Below, in pieces: positions 11,156 to 21,882 of a stretch of 64,000 nt of DNA. The notes below the pieces were generated by a model. That model searched no databases and was not told where the DNA came from. It worked only from the letters and a program-made list of their open reading frames with translations. This DNA comes from Cryptomeria japonica (lineage: Eukaryota; Streptophyta; Pinopsida; Cupressales; Cupressaceae). The position numbers and the translations under genes are program-made. The stretch spans positions 655,066,468-655,130,467 of the forward strand of contig NC_081409.1 of NCBI RefSeq assembly GCF_030272615.1, in the 5' to 3' direction. The first letter of the stretch is position 1, and each line of letters begins with the position of its first letter.

Positions 11156-12117
11156 ATGATGAAGATGGAACATCCAAAGTTCAACAGAGACAACTTTAAA
11201 ATTTGGAAGGACGGAATGAAGATATACATCATAAGCATGGGTGCTCAACATTGGAGCTATGTTGAGAATGCTTATGTTATCCCTACCTATGCTCTCACCG
11301 ATGATAAAAAGAGAGAGATTCAGGAGAATGGGCAAGTCATGGAAGCCCTAATTAGCAGTTTATCTGAAATTGAGTTTATTGATGTTCAGGACAAAGAAAA
11401 TCCCAAAGAAGTATGGGATGCCCTTGAGAATATCTATGGCGGTGATGAGCATGTTAAACAAGCTAAGGAAGAAAGCCTTAGGGGAAATTTTGAAGACATG
11501 CGAATGATTGAAGGAGAGACCATTAAACAATATGGAATAAGAATCAAAACTATTGTTGGAGATATCAAGAGTGTGGTGGTAAAATGGAAGATTCCACTAT
11601 TGTTAGCAAATTTTTGAGATCCTTACTACTGGTCTATGCAATAGGAGTTGCTACTATTCAGGAGTTGAGGTCTATAGATAAGACAAAGGTATCTCTGGAC
11701 TCCATCATTGCAAAGTTAACAACTTATGAGCTAAATAATTATGATGGCAGTATTTAGAAGACTAAATTAGCCTTCAGAGCATCTGTTGCACCATTTGGAA
11801 AAGGCAAAGAAGTCAGTACCAATGGTGAACCAAGACAAAGTAGAGAAATGGATGATGAGGAGATCCTGATGGAATTTGAAGCTCTTCTTGCCAAGAGACT
11901 TCCCAAGGGAGCCAATAAATACTGAGGTAAGCTTCCTTTGAAATAATTTTCTTATAACCGAATAGGGCACATTGTTGTAAACTGACCTAATGGTGATAAC
12001 AAGGATAAACCAGAGAGGTTCAAGAAGTTCAAAGGAGGAAATCGAAGAAACTGTTTTGTAGTAGTTGATGAAGGTGTCACTGATGAGGAATCAGAAGATG
12101 AAGAAAATAAAGATATT
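11156..12117 (+). pseudogene. gag: CopB gag (copia type), frameshifted
   Basis: This is a copia-type Gag that would assemble the particle. The start ATGATGAAGATG is 57 bp after the primer site. The first 140 residues contain FNRDNFKIWKDGMKIYI, the KEVWDALENIYGG block and AKEESLRGNFEDMRM, all typical of the UBN2/copia gag domain. A single-base indel near 11580 moves the frame. In the new frame the protein continues through LRSLL and IQELRS to an ALLAKRLPKG motif and a degenerate zinc knuckle (YNRIGHIVVN) near 11955, whose first and last cysteines are lost. At least three stops occur. An acidic DEESEDEEN stretch follows, in frame with the protease. Confidence 0.85.
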
Positions 12118-13230
12118 ATGTTTATAGCGGTCAAGGAAGATGTGTCAGACAAGAAGGCTCTTGTCTCTTGCTTTGATAATCCCAATGAGTGGATTATTGA
12201 TAGTGGTTGTTCTCACAATATGACTGGTGACTGGAGTAAGTTTCTATCTTTGGAAGAGTATGATGGTGGTGTTGTCCGTTTTGGTAATGATGCACCATGT
12301 ATGGTCAAAGGCAGAGGGTCTATCTCTCTGAATGGAAAGAGAAGTGCTGACAATGTGTATTGGGTAGAAGGTCTCAGACACAACCTTTTGAGTATTGTCC
12401 AGCTGAATGATAGTGGACTCACTCTGGAATTGAAAAATGGAGTGTGCAAAATCAAAGGAAAGAATGGTGAACTGATTACTACTGGTATGCAAACCAAAGG
12501 TAACCTATTTCAGCTAAATGCTAATGTCAGTACATGTCTTATGGCTAAGTTTGAGGGTAGCTGGATATGGCATAGGAGACTCTGCCATGTAAACTTTGAC
12601 AATATTTTGAAGGCCAGTAAGATCAAGGCAGTTAAAGGATTGCCTATGCTGAGAAAACCAGAAAATCCTTTGTGCAAAGAGTGTCAACTGGGGAAAATGT
12701 CTTCCTCAACCTTCAAAGGTAAACCTTTGATTGCAAACAATTTACTTGATCTTGTGCATACTGATTTGTGTGGTCCTATGAAAACTAGGAGTGTGCAGGG
12801 AGATAGGTATTTTATGATTCTTACAGATGATTGCTCAAGAATGATGTGGGTCAAATTCTTGAAGGACAAGTATGAAGCCTTTGGAAAGTTCAAAGCTTTC
12901 AAAGCACTGGTAGAAAAGGAAAGTAGTAGAAGAATCAAATGCCTTAGGACTCATCAAGGAGGGGAATTCACTTCTGGTGAATTAAACAAATATTGTGAAG
13001 AGAATAGCATCAAGAGGCAACTGTCTACCCCCAGACTCCACAGTAGAATGGCTTAGCAGAGAGGAACAACCAGACTGTGGTTGAAGCGGATAGAACTATG
13101 TTGATCCAAGGAAAGGTTTCTCACACCTTTTGGAGAGAAGCGGCGAGCACTGCAGTCTACACAATGAACCGGGTACTCATCAAGAAAGGTAAGGATAAGA
13201 CTCCTTATGAGTACTAGACCGGTAAGAAAC
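12118..13230 (+). pseudogene. pol: CopB protease and integrase
   Basis: This is one open frame to 13056. The protease motif WIIDSGCSHNMTGD (near 12190) is intact, with the catalytic DSG. Then come the GAG-pre-integrase zinc region, WHRRLCHVNFDN...CKECQLGKM (H-H-C-C, near 12570-12690), and the integrase core: HTDLCGPM with the first Asp, ILTDDCSRMMWV, and RTHQGGEFTSGEL, where the usual second Asp (R-x-D-x-GGEF) is His. An extra C in a run near 13028 shifts the frame, and the protein continues in another frame through AERNNQTVVEADRTML to VLIKKGKDKTPYEY, with stops. Confidence 0.9.
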
Positions 13231-13232
13231 TA

Positions 13233-14104
13233 GTGGTAAGCTACTTTAGAGTGTTTGGTAGCAAATGTTATATCAAGAGGAGTGAACATCAGAGCAAGTT
13301 TGATGCAAAATGTGATGAGGGTATATTCCTAGGATATTCCACCAAGAGTAAAGCTCTCAAATGTTTCAACAATAGGACTCAGAGAATTGTTGAAAGCATC
13401 AATGTTAGAGTTCATGAAAACTCTGAGAAACCTGAGGAAACTGGTAGTGAGAAAGTAGGAGATGAACCAGTAGTAACCTTCTGGGAACCAGTTGCAAATC
13501 AACCCAGTACTAGTAATTGTGCTCCTACACCGGTGGATGTTGATGCTGATGAAGATGAGGATGAAGAAGGAAAGCAAGAGGAATCTGTTAAGAACATACC
13601 TAGGTATGCCAAACTCAATCATGATCCAAAGCAGATCATAGGAGACAAGGATACAAGAATCCTTACAAGAAGAAAGGTCAGAGAAAACTCATGTATGATC
13701 TTTGAATTTGAGCCTAAATCATTCAAAGAGGCACATAAAGATGAAGATTGGATCAAGGCAATGGAAGAGGAACTTGATCAGATAGAAAAGAATGGTACAT
13801 GGTCTTTGGTACCCAGACCAAAGCATAAAAATGCCATTGGAACCAAATGGGTCTCCAGAAATAAGCTGAATGAGGATGGCACAGTGGTAAGGAACAAAGC
13901 CATACTAGTGTGTAAAGGATATGCTCAAGAAGAAGGAGAAGACTACCAAGAAACCTTTTCTCCAGTAGCTAGATTGGAAGGAGTTCGTATGCTTCTTGCA
14001 TATGTAGCTTTTAAAGGATTCAAGGTATACGAAATGGATGTAAAATCTGCATTCCTAAATGGAATACTTGAAGAGGAGGTGTATATAGAGAAACCAAATG
14101 GATT
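13233..14104 (+). pseudogene. pol: CopB integrase end and first half of reverse transcriptase
   Basis: This continues the shifted frame. SYFRVFGSKCYIKRSEHQSKFD and DEGIFLGYSTKSKALKCF are the conserved copia integrase tail. An acidic linker (DVDADEDEDEEGKQEE) leads to the reverse transcriptase: KAMEEELDQIEKNGTWSLVP, IGTKWVSRNKLNEDG, YQETFSPVARLEGVRMLLA, VYEMDVKSAFLNGILEEEVY and EKPNGF. The reading frame then runs 10 residues into SoloA and stops. The rest of the polymerase resumes at 15139 after the GGATT duplication. Confidence 0.9.
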
Positions 14105-15133
14105 TGTTGGTATTTTGGTATGGTTTTGTCATTAATGTCAACACCTACTAAACACTATCAACTCTGGCACTTTGGAGAATCAACAACATTCATCGGCAAG
14201 AAAATGACTCATACACAGTAACTAATATCTGGTACACCGGTAGGATATAATGTTCACCGACACTTGGAATGACATGGAAAACACTTGGTTATGTCAAAGA
14301 CATCGTTTAGACACTTTGTCTTGAAGATTTGTTTATTGGCATATTTGTATTTACATATTTTCTATTACCGACAGGCTTATCTTTTTCAGATCAGCATGGC
14401 ACACTATGGAGATGACTTATTATTGTTGTAAATACATTAAGCCAACATGTTGAATCAGTTATTGCATCAAGCATTAATTTTTTTGTAGATTGATCTTATT
14501 GTAATATCCTTTAGAGCCAACCTACTAAAATTGGTCTTAGGTTAGGATATAAATGTAAGATCTTATTTGTAAGATCAGATAGGTCATGCGAAAAAGGGTT
14601 GTGTAAAGGTATATGTGAGAATAAGCAGAGATATACACGCATGCATCATTTGAAGATTGAAGGAGGGTTTTTGTGAAGACAATCAGAGCTATAGCGGTAC
14701 TGAATCTAGCACAGAAAGATGCAAATTTAAATAGTACATTCTTATTGGATTTAACCATCCAATTGTAGTCAATGTGACTCCCATTTGTGATTGAGCAGTG
14801 AGCTCTAGGTGCTTGGCCTTTCTACATGTGCAGACCCCATTTGTATACACATACTATCTATAGTAGTATCATCTAATTGTGGGTAAGGTTTCCCACCATG
14901 GTTTTTCCCCTTACAGGGTTTCCATGTACAAACTTTGGTGTTATGTGTTGTGGATGACTTTGTTCTTTTTGTTTCATGCATTAATCCTTACCGGTATTGC
15001 ATAACTGTCTATCGACATAAAATACTAGTTTATTGGTATCAAGCATTAAATTTGTTTAAAATGTTTTTGGTTTAAATTTATTAGACAACTGATTCACCCC
15101 CTCCCCCCTCTCACTTGTCTCTGGGACCTAATA
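14105..15133 (+). mobile_element. SoloA: solo copia LTR inside the CopB reverse transcriptase
   Basis: It runs from TGTTGGTATT to CCTAATA and is flanked by the duplication GGATT (14100-14104 and 15134-15138). No primer site, internal domain or polypurine tract accompanies it, so it is the product of LTR-LTR recombination. It carries TTTTGTCATTAATGTCAACAC 20 bp in, GTTCACCGACA at 14247, a TATA-like ATATAAAT at 14547, a CACCATGGTTTTTCCCC module at 14894 and a terminal pyrimidine block near 15095. It is the same family as SoloB and the window-start LTR. Confidence 0.9.
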
Positions 15134-16279
15134 GGATTTTCCCTATTAGAAGACAGTGACATGGTGTGTAGGCTACATAAAGCCTTGTATGGACTAAAGC
15201 AGGCACCTAGAGCATGGTATGAATGCTTGCACTCCCATCTTGTAAAGATTGGATTTGAAAGAACAAGTGAAGATAGCAATATCTACTTGAAATTAGAAGG
15301 AGATTAGATTTTGATTTGTGAAGTATTTGCATATGACATAATTATTGGTGGAGATGACAAGATGAGTCATGACTTAGCAGATGAGACGAAGAAGGAATTT
15401 GAGATGTCACTCATAGGGGAGATTAAGTTCTTCATTGGACTACAGATTCAACAAATGGAAGATGGAATCATTGTCACTCACTCCAAGTATGTCAAAGAGG
15501 TGTTGAAGACCTTTGGCATGGAAGACAACAAACCAGTTGGTACATCAATGGTGACAAGTTGTAAACTATCAAAAGAGGATGACTCAGTATTGGTAAATGA
15601 GAAGGAATACCAATCAATGATTGGTAAGTTCCATTATGTAGTGCATATCAGACCGGACATTGCACATGTAGTAGGCATTACCACTCAGTTCTAGAATAGC
15701 CCAAAAGAATCCCACTTGGTAGCAGTCAAGCGGATTCTTAGATATCTGAAGGGAACTATTGACTTTGGATTATGGTATCCATACAATAATGATTTCAGCT
15801 TGAGAGTGTTCACAAATGCTGATTGGGCTGGTAATGTGGACAACCGGAAGAGCACCACCAGTGGTGCATTCTTTCTCAGTGGAAGATTGGTCTCATGGAT
15901 GAGTAAAAAGAAAAGTTGTATCTCTCAGTCTATAGTAGAAGTGGAGTATGTTGCAGCTTTTATGAACTGCACCCAAACTATTTGGATGAAGCATTTATTG
16001 AATGGCTTCAAAGTTTCTATATCTGAACTAGTAAGTATATTTTGTGACAACACAAGTGCGATTAACATCTCCAAGAATCCAGTTTTACATGCTAGAACCA
16101 AGCGTTTTGAACTCAAGTATCATTTCTTGAGGGAAAAGGTTTAGAACAAAGAGGTGGTATTGGAACATGTTTCCAATAAGGAGCAATTAGCAGACATATT
16201 CACCAAGCCTCTACCAAAGGCTACATTTACCTATTTGAGAGGTGAATTAGGGGTGTTTCCCCTTCAAGAGGTAAACTAA
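15134..16279 (+). pseudogene. pol: CopB reverse transcriptase second half and RNase H
   Basis: After the solo LTR the protein resumes with HKALYGLKQAPRAWYECLHSH and the polymerase palm. The catalytic YVDD is replaced by FAYD (15326-15337), so the enzyme is dead. Then come FEMSLIGEIKFFIGLQIQQM, GTSMVTSCKLSKEDD and the RNase H: FTNADWAGNVDNRKSTTSGA, SWMSKKKSCISQS, EVEYVAAFMNCTQ, IFCDNTSAINISKNPVLHAR, and the tail with EQLADIFTKPLPK. Three stops interrupt it (15307, 15694 and 16144 regions). Confidence 0.9.
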
Positions 16280-16357
16280 AGGTTTGTGCTCCACATCAGT
16301 CAGGTCTTACATTGATATATCTTTTCAGGATTGATGTGTTGAAGGATGCTACTCCTC

Positions 16358-16520
16358 AAGGGGAGTAGCATAATGGAACAGAGTAGCTTGTGCCTCCACT
16401 TTGGCATTGGTGTCAAAGGGGGAGAAGATGTGAAGTGGAGAAGATATCTACAATAACAGGGAGAAGTTGTGATGCTGAGTGATATCTTTGTATATTCCCA
16501 TCAATGTCAAAGGTGGAGAT
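16358..16520 (+). other. CopB polypurine tract region with three G-rich tracts
   Basis: Three purine tracts precede the 3' LTR: CAAGGGGAG (16358), TCAAAGGGGGAGAAG (16413) and the proximal CAAAGGTGGAGAT (16508-16520) that abuts the LTR. The proximal one is the functional position for plus-strand priming, although a T interrupts its G run. The spare tracts recur in CopC, NA1 and NA2. Confidence 0.75.
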
Positions 16521-17998
16521 TATTGGTATATATGTAGAATATGATGTCATGATGATATTGTATGTTGTCATTGTTGTGAACCAGTGTATTGAAGTTAAGC
16601 AACTAGCAAAGAGAACCAGTATGATGTTATGAACCGATATATGTGCAAAAGGTGAAGTGGTATGTTTGTCCATGTGAACCAGTATGTTGAAATGTGAACT
16701 AGTATATGGAATGTTTTCTATCAAGGTTTCATATGGCATGACTATCAGTTGGTAGTCTTAGCTTCAGGGTTTTCGGTTGAAGTGTTCTATTCCTATGTGA
16801 TTCAACCGATGACATTGTGTGATGAGTTAGCATTGTAGTGCAAAACAAATTGTGTTGCCATGATCAGCCTTGTGTGCTTGAAGGATCTTGCATGAAGGAG
16901 ATTGATCCTATCTACCTTGGGAATGTGCGAAGTCTCTGTAAACGATGGAGAATGCATGATGGGTTATCGCCTCCATGAAGCGGTGAAGAATGAATGATGG
17001 AGAACATCTTGTGATCTATTCAAGACCATTGTATTCAATGCAAAGTGTTCAATGGTCAATATTGAACCAATTAAATTGCCTAACCTAAATGTTTAGCATT
17101 TATGGCTTATGCTACCAGCCTATCTGTTTCCTATAAGGTCGATGTTGTGTTTCATGTTGAGGTTGTTGACAAATGTTGTGTGTGTATCTAAGTGCAGAGA
17201 TACATGATTCTTGCCAAACCAAATAAGATAATTGATACCTACAGAGTGTGTGTGCAGAAGGAAGGAACTAAAGCAGATCTGCATTGGCATTGAGTGCTAT
17301 TATCATATCATTATAATACCTGTTGATCTCTAACCACTTCAACAGTTGGAAAATCCCTTAACAGGGTAGCTTTAACCAGCTTGTTGTAAATCCTTTAACA
17401 AGGTGACTCAAAGCCATTGAGTTCTTAAAATCCTCTAACAAGGTTTAACCCTTAACTGGGTATTCTAGCCATCCCTTAACTAGGTGATCCCTAATAGGAT
17501 CAGTTCCTAACAGAACCTGTTGTAATAGTCTTTAACCAGACTAGGCTCCTAACAGAGTGGACTTCTAAAGAGTTCAAGAACAACTTGTGGGTATTCATCC
17601 CCACCGTGGTTTTTCCCAATTGGGTTTCCATGTGAAAAATATGTGCATCGTGTGTGATCCCCTTTTCATGTGATGCTTTGTTATTTTCTATCAAGTGGTG
17701 AATCATGTTGAACTAGCAAGTTATTATATTTCTGATGGTAGATTACTTGTTTATGCATAAGGATAATGTGGAAATGAGGGTGTAAGTTGTGTGGAAAACT
17801 AAGTGTTGCCAGTTTATGTCTTTCACAGTCTCATTATGTTTAGCCGGTAATAATCTGGTTTAGACTGGTGTTACTATTTGCCAGTCAAGTGCATTGTTTG
17901 TAGTCAAACAAGTTCAGGAAAAGTTTTTGTGCTTGTACTGATTCACCCCCCCCCTCTCAGTACCAGTTTGGTATTCACTATTCATCACTAAGTTATCA
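16521..17998 (+). repeat. CopB 3' LTR
   Basis: Pairs with 9582-11084. Begins TATTGGTATATATG and ends AAGTTATCA before the GATAC duplication. Differences from the 5' LTR are mostly transitions plus small indels, for example near 9640 and 16580. The CACCGTGGTTTTTCCC module is at 17602 and the dyad cluster at 17350-17560. Confidence 0.9.
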
Positions 17999-18119
17999 GA
18001 TACCGGTACTAGTTGTGAACTATTTTTGAGAAGTATTTGTAGATTGGTAAAAGATTATAGTTTATTGTTATTACTTATTCACCTCCCCTCTCAATAATAA
18101 TCAGATTCTCATAATAACA
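17999..18119 (+). repeat. CopA 5' LTR, last part
   Basis: Continues the CopA LTR after CopB. It includes the second GATAC copy, the terminal pyrimidine block (CACCTCCCCTCTC near 18090) and the end ATAATAACA. Confidence 0.8.
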
Positions 18120-18120
18120 A

Positions 18121-18133
18121 TTGGTATTAGAGC
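18121..18133 (+). other. CopA primer-binding site
   Basis: TTGGTATTAGAGC is one C-to-T change from the initiator tRNA-Met complement. It is placed one base after the LTR end. Confidence 0.85.
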
Positions 18134-18184
18134 ATTAGGTCCTCTTTTTGTAGAAGCTTAACCGCTTGAGGAAAATATCTTAAG

Positions 18185-19195
18185 ATGATGAAGGAGGGTC
18201 CCAAATTCACTAAGGACAACTATTGAATATAGAATGAAAGAATGAAGATTTACATTAAAGGTATGGGTGCTCAATTCTGGCAGCATGTTATTACTAAGTA
18301 TGTACCTCCTATCGGTCCTCTGACTTCAGATCAGCTTAAGGAGCAATAGGAAAACATTCAAGCATTGGAAGCCATTGTATGTACACTTTTTGATACTAAA
18401 TATATTGATGTCCATGGTTTATAAACTGATTTTGAAGTCTGGGAGAAGTTATAATTATTCTATGGTGGTGATAAGAATGTTCAAAAGGCTAAGGAAGAGA
18501 GCCTTAGAGGAAGATTTGATGATATGAGAATGATGGAAGAAGAAAATATCACTAAGTATAGACAGAAGATAAAAGAAGGTGTCAGTGGAATCAAAATTGC
18601 TAGAGGTACTATAGAAGAAGACATTATGGTGAGTAATATGCTTAGAGCCCTATTGTCTGCCTATTCCATTAGAGTGTCTTCTATTCAAGAGTTGAGGTCA
18701 GTTAGTAATGATAAGGTTCCATTTGATTCTTTGATTGGTAAGATCACTACTTTTGAGTTGAATAGTTTTGATAAAGGTGTACCTAAGACAAAATTTTCTT
18801 TAAAAGAATCTATATCTAGTGTACTGATGAGAAAATGGAAAGATGTGTGTCATTGTCATGAATGCAAGTCAAGTCATCATAGTGGTAGTAAGGCTTATAT
18901 GGATGATGAAGATAATCTGATGGAATTTGAAGCTCTATTGGCTAGAAGACTTCCTAGAGGCACTGGTAAGTACAAAGGTAAGCTTCCTCTTAAGTGGTTT
19001 TATTGTAATAAGATAGGACATATAGCTGCAAAGCATCCTCATAGTGATCAAAAGGAAAAGTTTAAAAAATATAAGAGAAAATGAAAGAAACAGTGCTATG
19101 TTGCAGTTGATGAAGGAGTTACTGATGAGGAATCTGAGGATGAAGACAATGAGGAGATTATTGTTGTTGTTGTTAAGGAATATTTGTCTAGTAAG
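18185..19195 (+). pseudogene. gag: CopA gag, with stops
   Basis: This is a copia gag aligned with that of CopB. The start ATGATGAAGGAG sits at the same distance from the primer site, then MKIYIKGMGAQFW, AKEESLRGRFDDMRMMEEEN (open from 18524), SNMLRALLSAYS, IQELRSVSNDK, FEALLARRLPRGTGKYKGKL and a knuckle WFYCNKIGHIAAKHP whose flanking cysteines are altered. Four or more stops lie in the first 330 bp. The downstream acidic stretch DEESEDEDNEEI is cut by SoloB after TCTAGTAAG. Confidence 0.85.
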
Positions 19196-20271
19196 TGTTG
19201 GTATTATGGATGACTTTGTCATGTGTTTCATTGGTTTTGTCATTGATGTCAACACTTGTCTTTTTGGAGAACTACATTGTTGATTTGGCACTATGATCTT
19301 TTGGTTCACCGATAGGTTATAATGTTCACCGACAGGTTATAATGTTCACCGATAGGTTATATTGTTCACCGGTAGTGATGATGACTTGCTATTATTTGGA
19401 GATCATTTGGTTATGTCGAAGACATTGATTGGAAGCTTGGATTTGGTATTTTTTTAATTGGTATAATTGGGTTGACAGATTTGCCTTTGCCAACAGATAG
19501 GTCTAGGTTATGAACCAATACACGTTTCATATTCTAGATCAGTGTGACACATTATGGAGATTATTTATTGATTGGTTAATGTATTGAGCTGACATATTAA
19601 GACTTATTTGCAATTCATTTTCATTGTAGTATCTTTAATGAGCCAACCTATATATTTAGTCTTAGGTTTTGTATAAATGTAAGATCATATTGAAGATCGG
19701 ATATGTACATGGATATAGAAATGGTATGAGCAAATATTAGTAGATCCTTGTGCAAATCAAGCAGACAACATTTGAAGGTTGAAGGGAAGGTTATGAAGAT
19801 GTTCATAGTTTAAACTGATACTGAATCCAACATTGGAGATGCTATTATGTGCATTAGATTATCATTGGATTTAACCATCCAATTGTGTAGTCAGTGTGAC
19901 TCCTATTTTGTGATTGAGTAGTGAGCTCTAGGTGGTTGGCCTTTATGCATGTGCAAACCCTATTTGTATACACATACTATCTACATTAGTATCATCTGAT
20001 TGTGGGTAAGGTTTCCCACCGTGGTTTTTCTCTCACCGGGTTTCCACGTCAAAATCTATGTGTTATGTGTTGTGGATGTTGTTTCTCTTTCTATTTTACA
20101 CATTAAGTTAAACCAGTAGTGCTATATTTGTTAATCTGTTTTACCGACACTTAATTTTGGTTTACCAAACTTAAGTTTAAATTGAATAACTTTCATTTGG
20201 ATAGCAATTTTATACAACTAGTTTAGAACTAATTCACCCCCCCCTCTTAGTTGTCCTTCCTATTCCTAATA
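19196..20271 (+). mobile_element. SoloB: solo copia LTR between CopA gag and protease
   Basis: Runs from TGTTGGTATTATGG to TTCCTAATA and is flanked by GTAAG (19191-19195 and 20272-20276). It has no internal region. It has TTTTGTCATTGATGTCAACAC at 19234, four 20-bp tandem units at 19301-19376, a TATA-like TATAAAT at 19672, a CACCGTGGTTTTTCTC module at 20019 and a terminal pyrimidine block at 20237. It is homologous to SoloA along most of its length. Confidence 0.92.
19301..19376 (+). repeat. Four 20-bp tandem units in the SoloB U3
   Basis: Units begin at 19301, 19321, 19341 and 19361. The consensus AATGTTCACCGACAGGTTAT is exact in one unit, and the others differ at one to a few positions. SoloA has a single unit in the same place. 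Each unit holds CACCGAYA, which in the third position variants matches the ACCGAC core bound by DREB/CBF factors. A regulatory role is inference. Confidence 0.85.
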
Positions 20272-20276
20272 GTAAG

Positions 20277-21007
20277 AAGGCTTTAGTATCTCACATTGAT
20301 AATGTGATGAATGGATTATTGATAGTGCTTGCTCACACCACATGACTGGTGATAAGAACATGTTTATTTCTCTTGAAGAATTGGATGGTGGTATAGTAAG
20401 ATTTGGGAACAATTCACCTTGTATGGTAAAAGGTAAAGGTTCTATCTCTTTGAATGGTAAAAGTAATGTTGATGATGTATATTGGGTTGAAGGTTTGAAA
20501 CATAACTTGTTGAGTGTTAGTCAGTTGAATGACAAAGGTTATCATCTTGAGTTTAAGAATGGAGTGTGTGGGATCTTAGGATGCAAAGGAGAATTAATTG
20601 CTAATGGTAAAAAACTAAAGGTAACTTACTACATCTGACTGCTAATGTAAAAAATTGTTTGGTTGCTAAGGTTGAAGATAGTTGGTTATGGCATGGAAGG
20701 TTTTGTCATGTGAACTTTGATAATGTGGTTAAGGTCAGCAAGTCTAGTATGGTGAGAGGTATACTACAACTTGTTAAACCAGACAATGTGATGTGTAAAG
20801 AATGTCAGTTGGGTAAGATGACTACATCTTCCTTTAAGAGAATATTTTTCTTCTGAGCATATTCTAGATTTGGTGCACACTGACTTATGTGGTCCTATGA
20901 GGACTATAATTTTTTATGGTGACAAGTATTTAATGTTATTTACTGATGATTTTTTTAGAATGATGTGGGTTAATTTTCTGAAGGAAAAGTTGGAAGATTT
21001 GAGAAAG
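20277..21007 (+). pseudogene. pol: CopA protease and first part of integrase
   Basis: Resumes after SoloB with KALVSHIDN, then the protease region (a decayed WIIDSACSHHMTGD reading), then LEELDGGIVRFGNNSPCMVKG, VYWVEGLKHNLLSVSQLN, the zinc region WHGRFCHVNFDN...CKECQLGKM (20690-20820) and the integrase start (HTDLCGPMRT, TDDFFRMMWVNFLKEK). Frames change twice. It is cut at the GAAAG duplication by NA1 in the middle of the integrase core, and the next codons are found at 27596. Confidence 0.88.
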
Positions 21008-21811
21008 TGTTGGCATATGAACACTCAATGAGACATTGAAGGTGATTGAAGGTTTTGCCATTGATGGCAACCTTACAATCCTATGGCACCGGCAAGGCAC
21101 TATACTGGCAAGGCATTACACCGACAAGTTAGTGCATCGGCATCAATAGAACACACTTTGCATCGGTACTCACAATATCAACACCGACACAGAGGCTGAT
21201 AGGATTTTTGATATAATATATTTTGTTTATTATTGTAAAAACTTTGTAAGACGACCTGATATAATTATAAAATGACTTGTATATATAAGAAGTCATTGTA
21301 GGACATTTTGTAAGAAGAAGATGTATGGGATGTAATATTATTAGGCAAACATATTATGTGAAATATAGGTTAAAGGGTATATGTAAAGAACAAAGCAGCA
21401 ACCGGTACTAAATCTAGCATTGAAGATGCTATTGTAAAGAAGTACAAGATATTGGATTTGTACAATCCACATTGTAAGTCAGTGAGACTTCCCATTGAGC
21501 AGTGAGCTCTAGGAAAGTGGCCTTCCTGCATGTGTAGGCCCCTATTGTAAGTAATATTCTCTTATTGGCTAGTGAGTGAATATTGTGGGTCACAAATCCC
21601 ACTGAGGTTTTTCCCACATCGAGTTTCCTCTTTAAATCCTTGTGTTATGGTGTGCTTTTCATGTGGATGTTCTTGATTTTGTTTATTGCATTATTTCTTG
21701 CATACCGATACATTGTTATAATATGTTCTACATGTTTTAAGTTAAGAAATTTTATACACCAGTTAGATACTGATTCACCCCCACCTCTTAGTATTTGTGG
21801 GATTCCTAACA
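21008..21811 (+). repeat. NA1 5' LTR
   Basis: Begins TGTTGGCATATG and ends GGATTCCTAACA. It contains CATTGATGGCAAC 46 bp in, runs of CACCGGCA/CACCGACA, a TATATATAAG TATA-like site near 21280, a CACTGAGGTTTTTCCC module at 21600 and the terminal pyrimidine block at 21775. The 3' LTR has a 30-bp segment near 26950 missing here. Confidence 0.92.
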
Positions 21812-21812
21812 A

Positions 21813-21825
21813 TTGGTATCAGAGC
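21813..21825 (+). other. NA1 primer-binding site
   Basis: TTGGTATCAGAGC is a perfect match to the initiator tRNA-Met complement, two bases after the LTR end. Confidence 0.92.
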
Positions 21826-21882
21826 TTGGTCCTCTATTTTCAGAAGCCTAACAACTTGAGGAAGATCTTGACACTGGTAGAG

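Larger units (their letters stand above)
9582..17998 (+). mobile_element. CopB: Ty1/copia element with both LTRs
   Basis: It is flanked by the 5-bp duplication GATAC (9577-9581 and 17999-18003). LTRs are 1503 and 1478 bp and similar throughout. The inside holds a primer site, gag, protease, integrase, reverse transcriptase, RNase H and a polypurine tract in the copia order. It has frameshifts in gag and integrase, several stops, a damaged polymerase active site, and a 1-kb solo LTR inside the reverse transcriptase. The LTRs start TATTGG rather than TGTTGG at both ends, so the change was probably already present in the parent. Confidence 0.92.

Noticed and set aside
19301-19376. Regular 20-bp repeats as a CRISPR-like array
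   Set aside because: Units are contiguous with no spacers, inside a plant LTR.
21813-21825. tRNA gene at the TGGTATCAGAGC sites
   Set aside because: Only the primer complement is present. There is no tRNA cloverleaf around any of these sites.
21583-21882. Extension of NA1 ORF1 into the LTR and across the primer site
   Set aside because: The frame happens to be open through the LTR end. The hydrophobic stretch there is translated LTR sequence.
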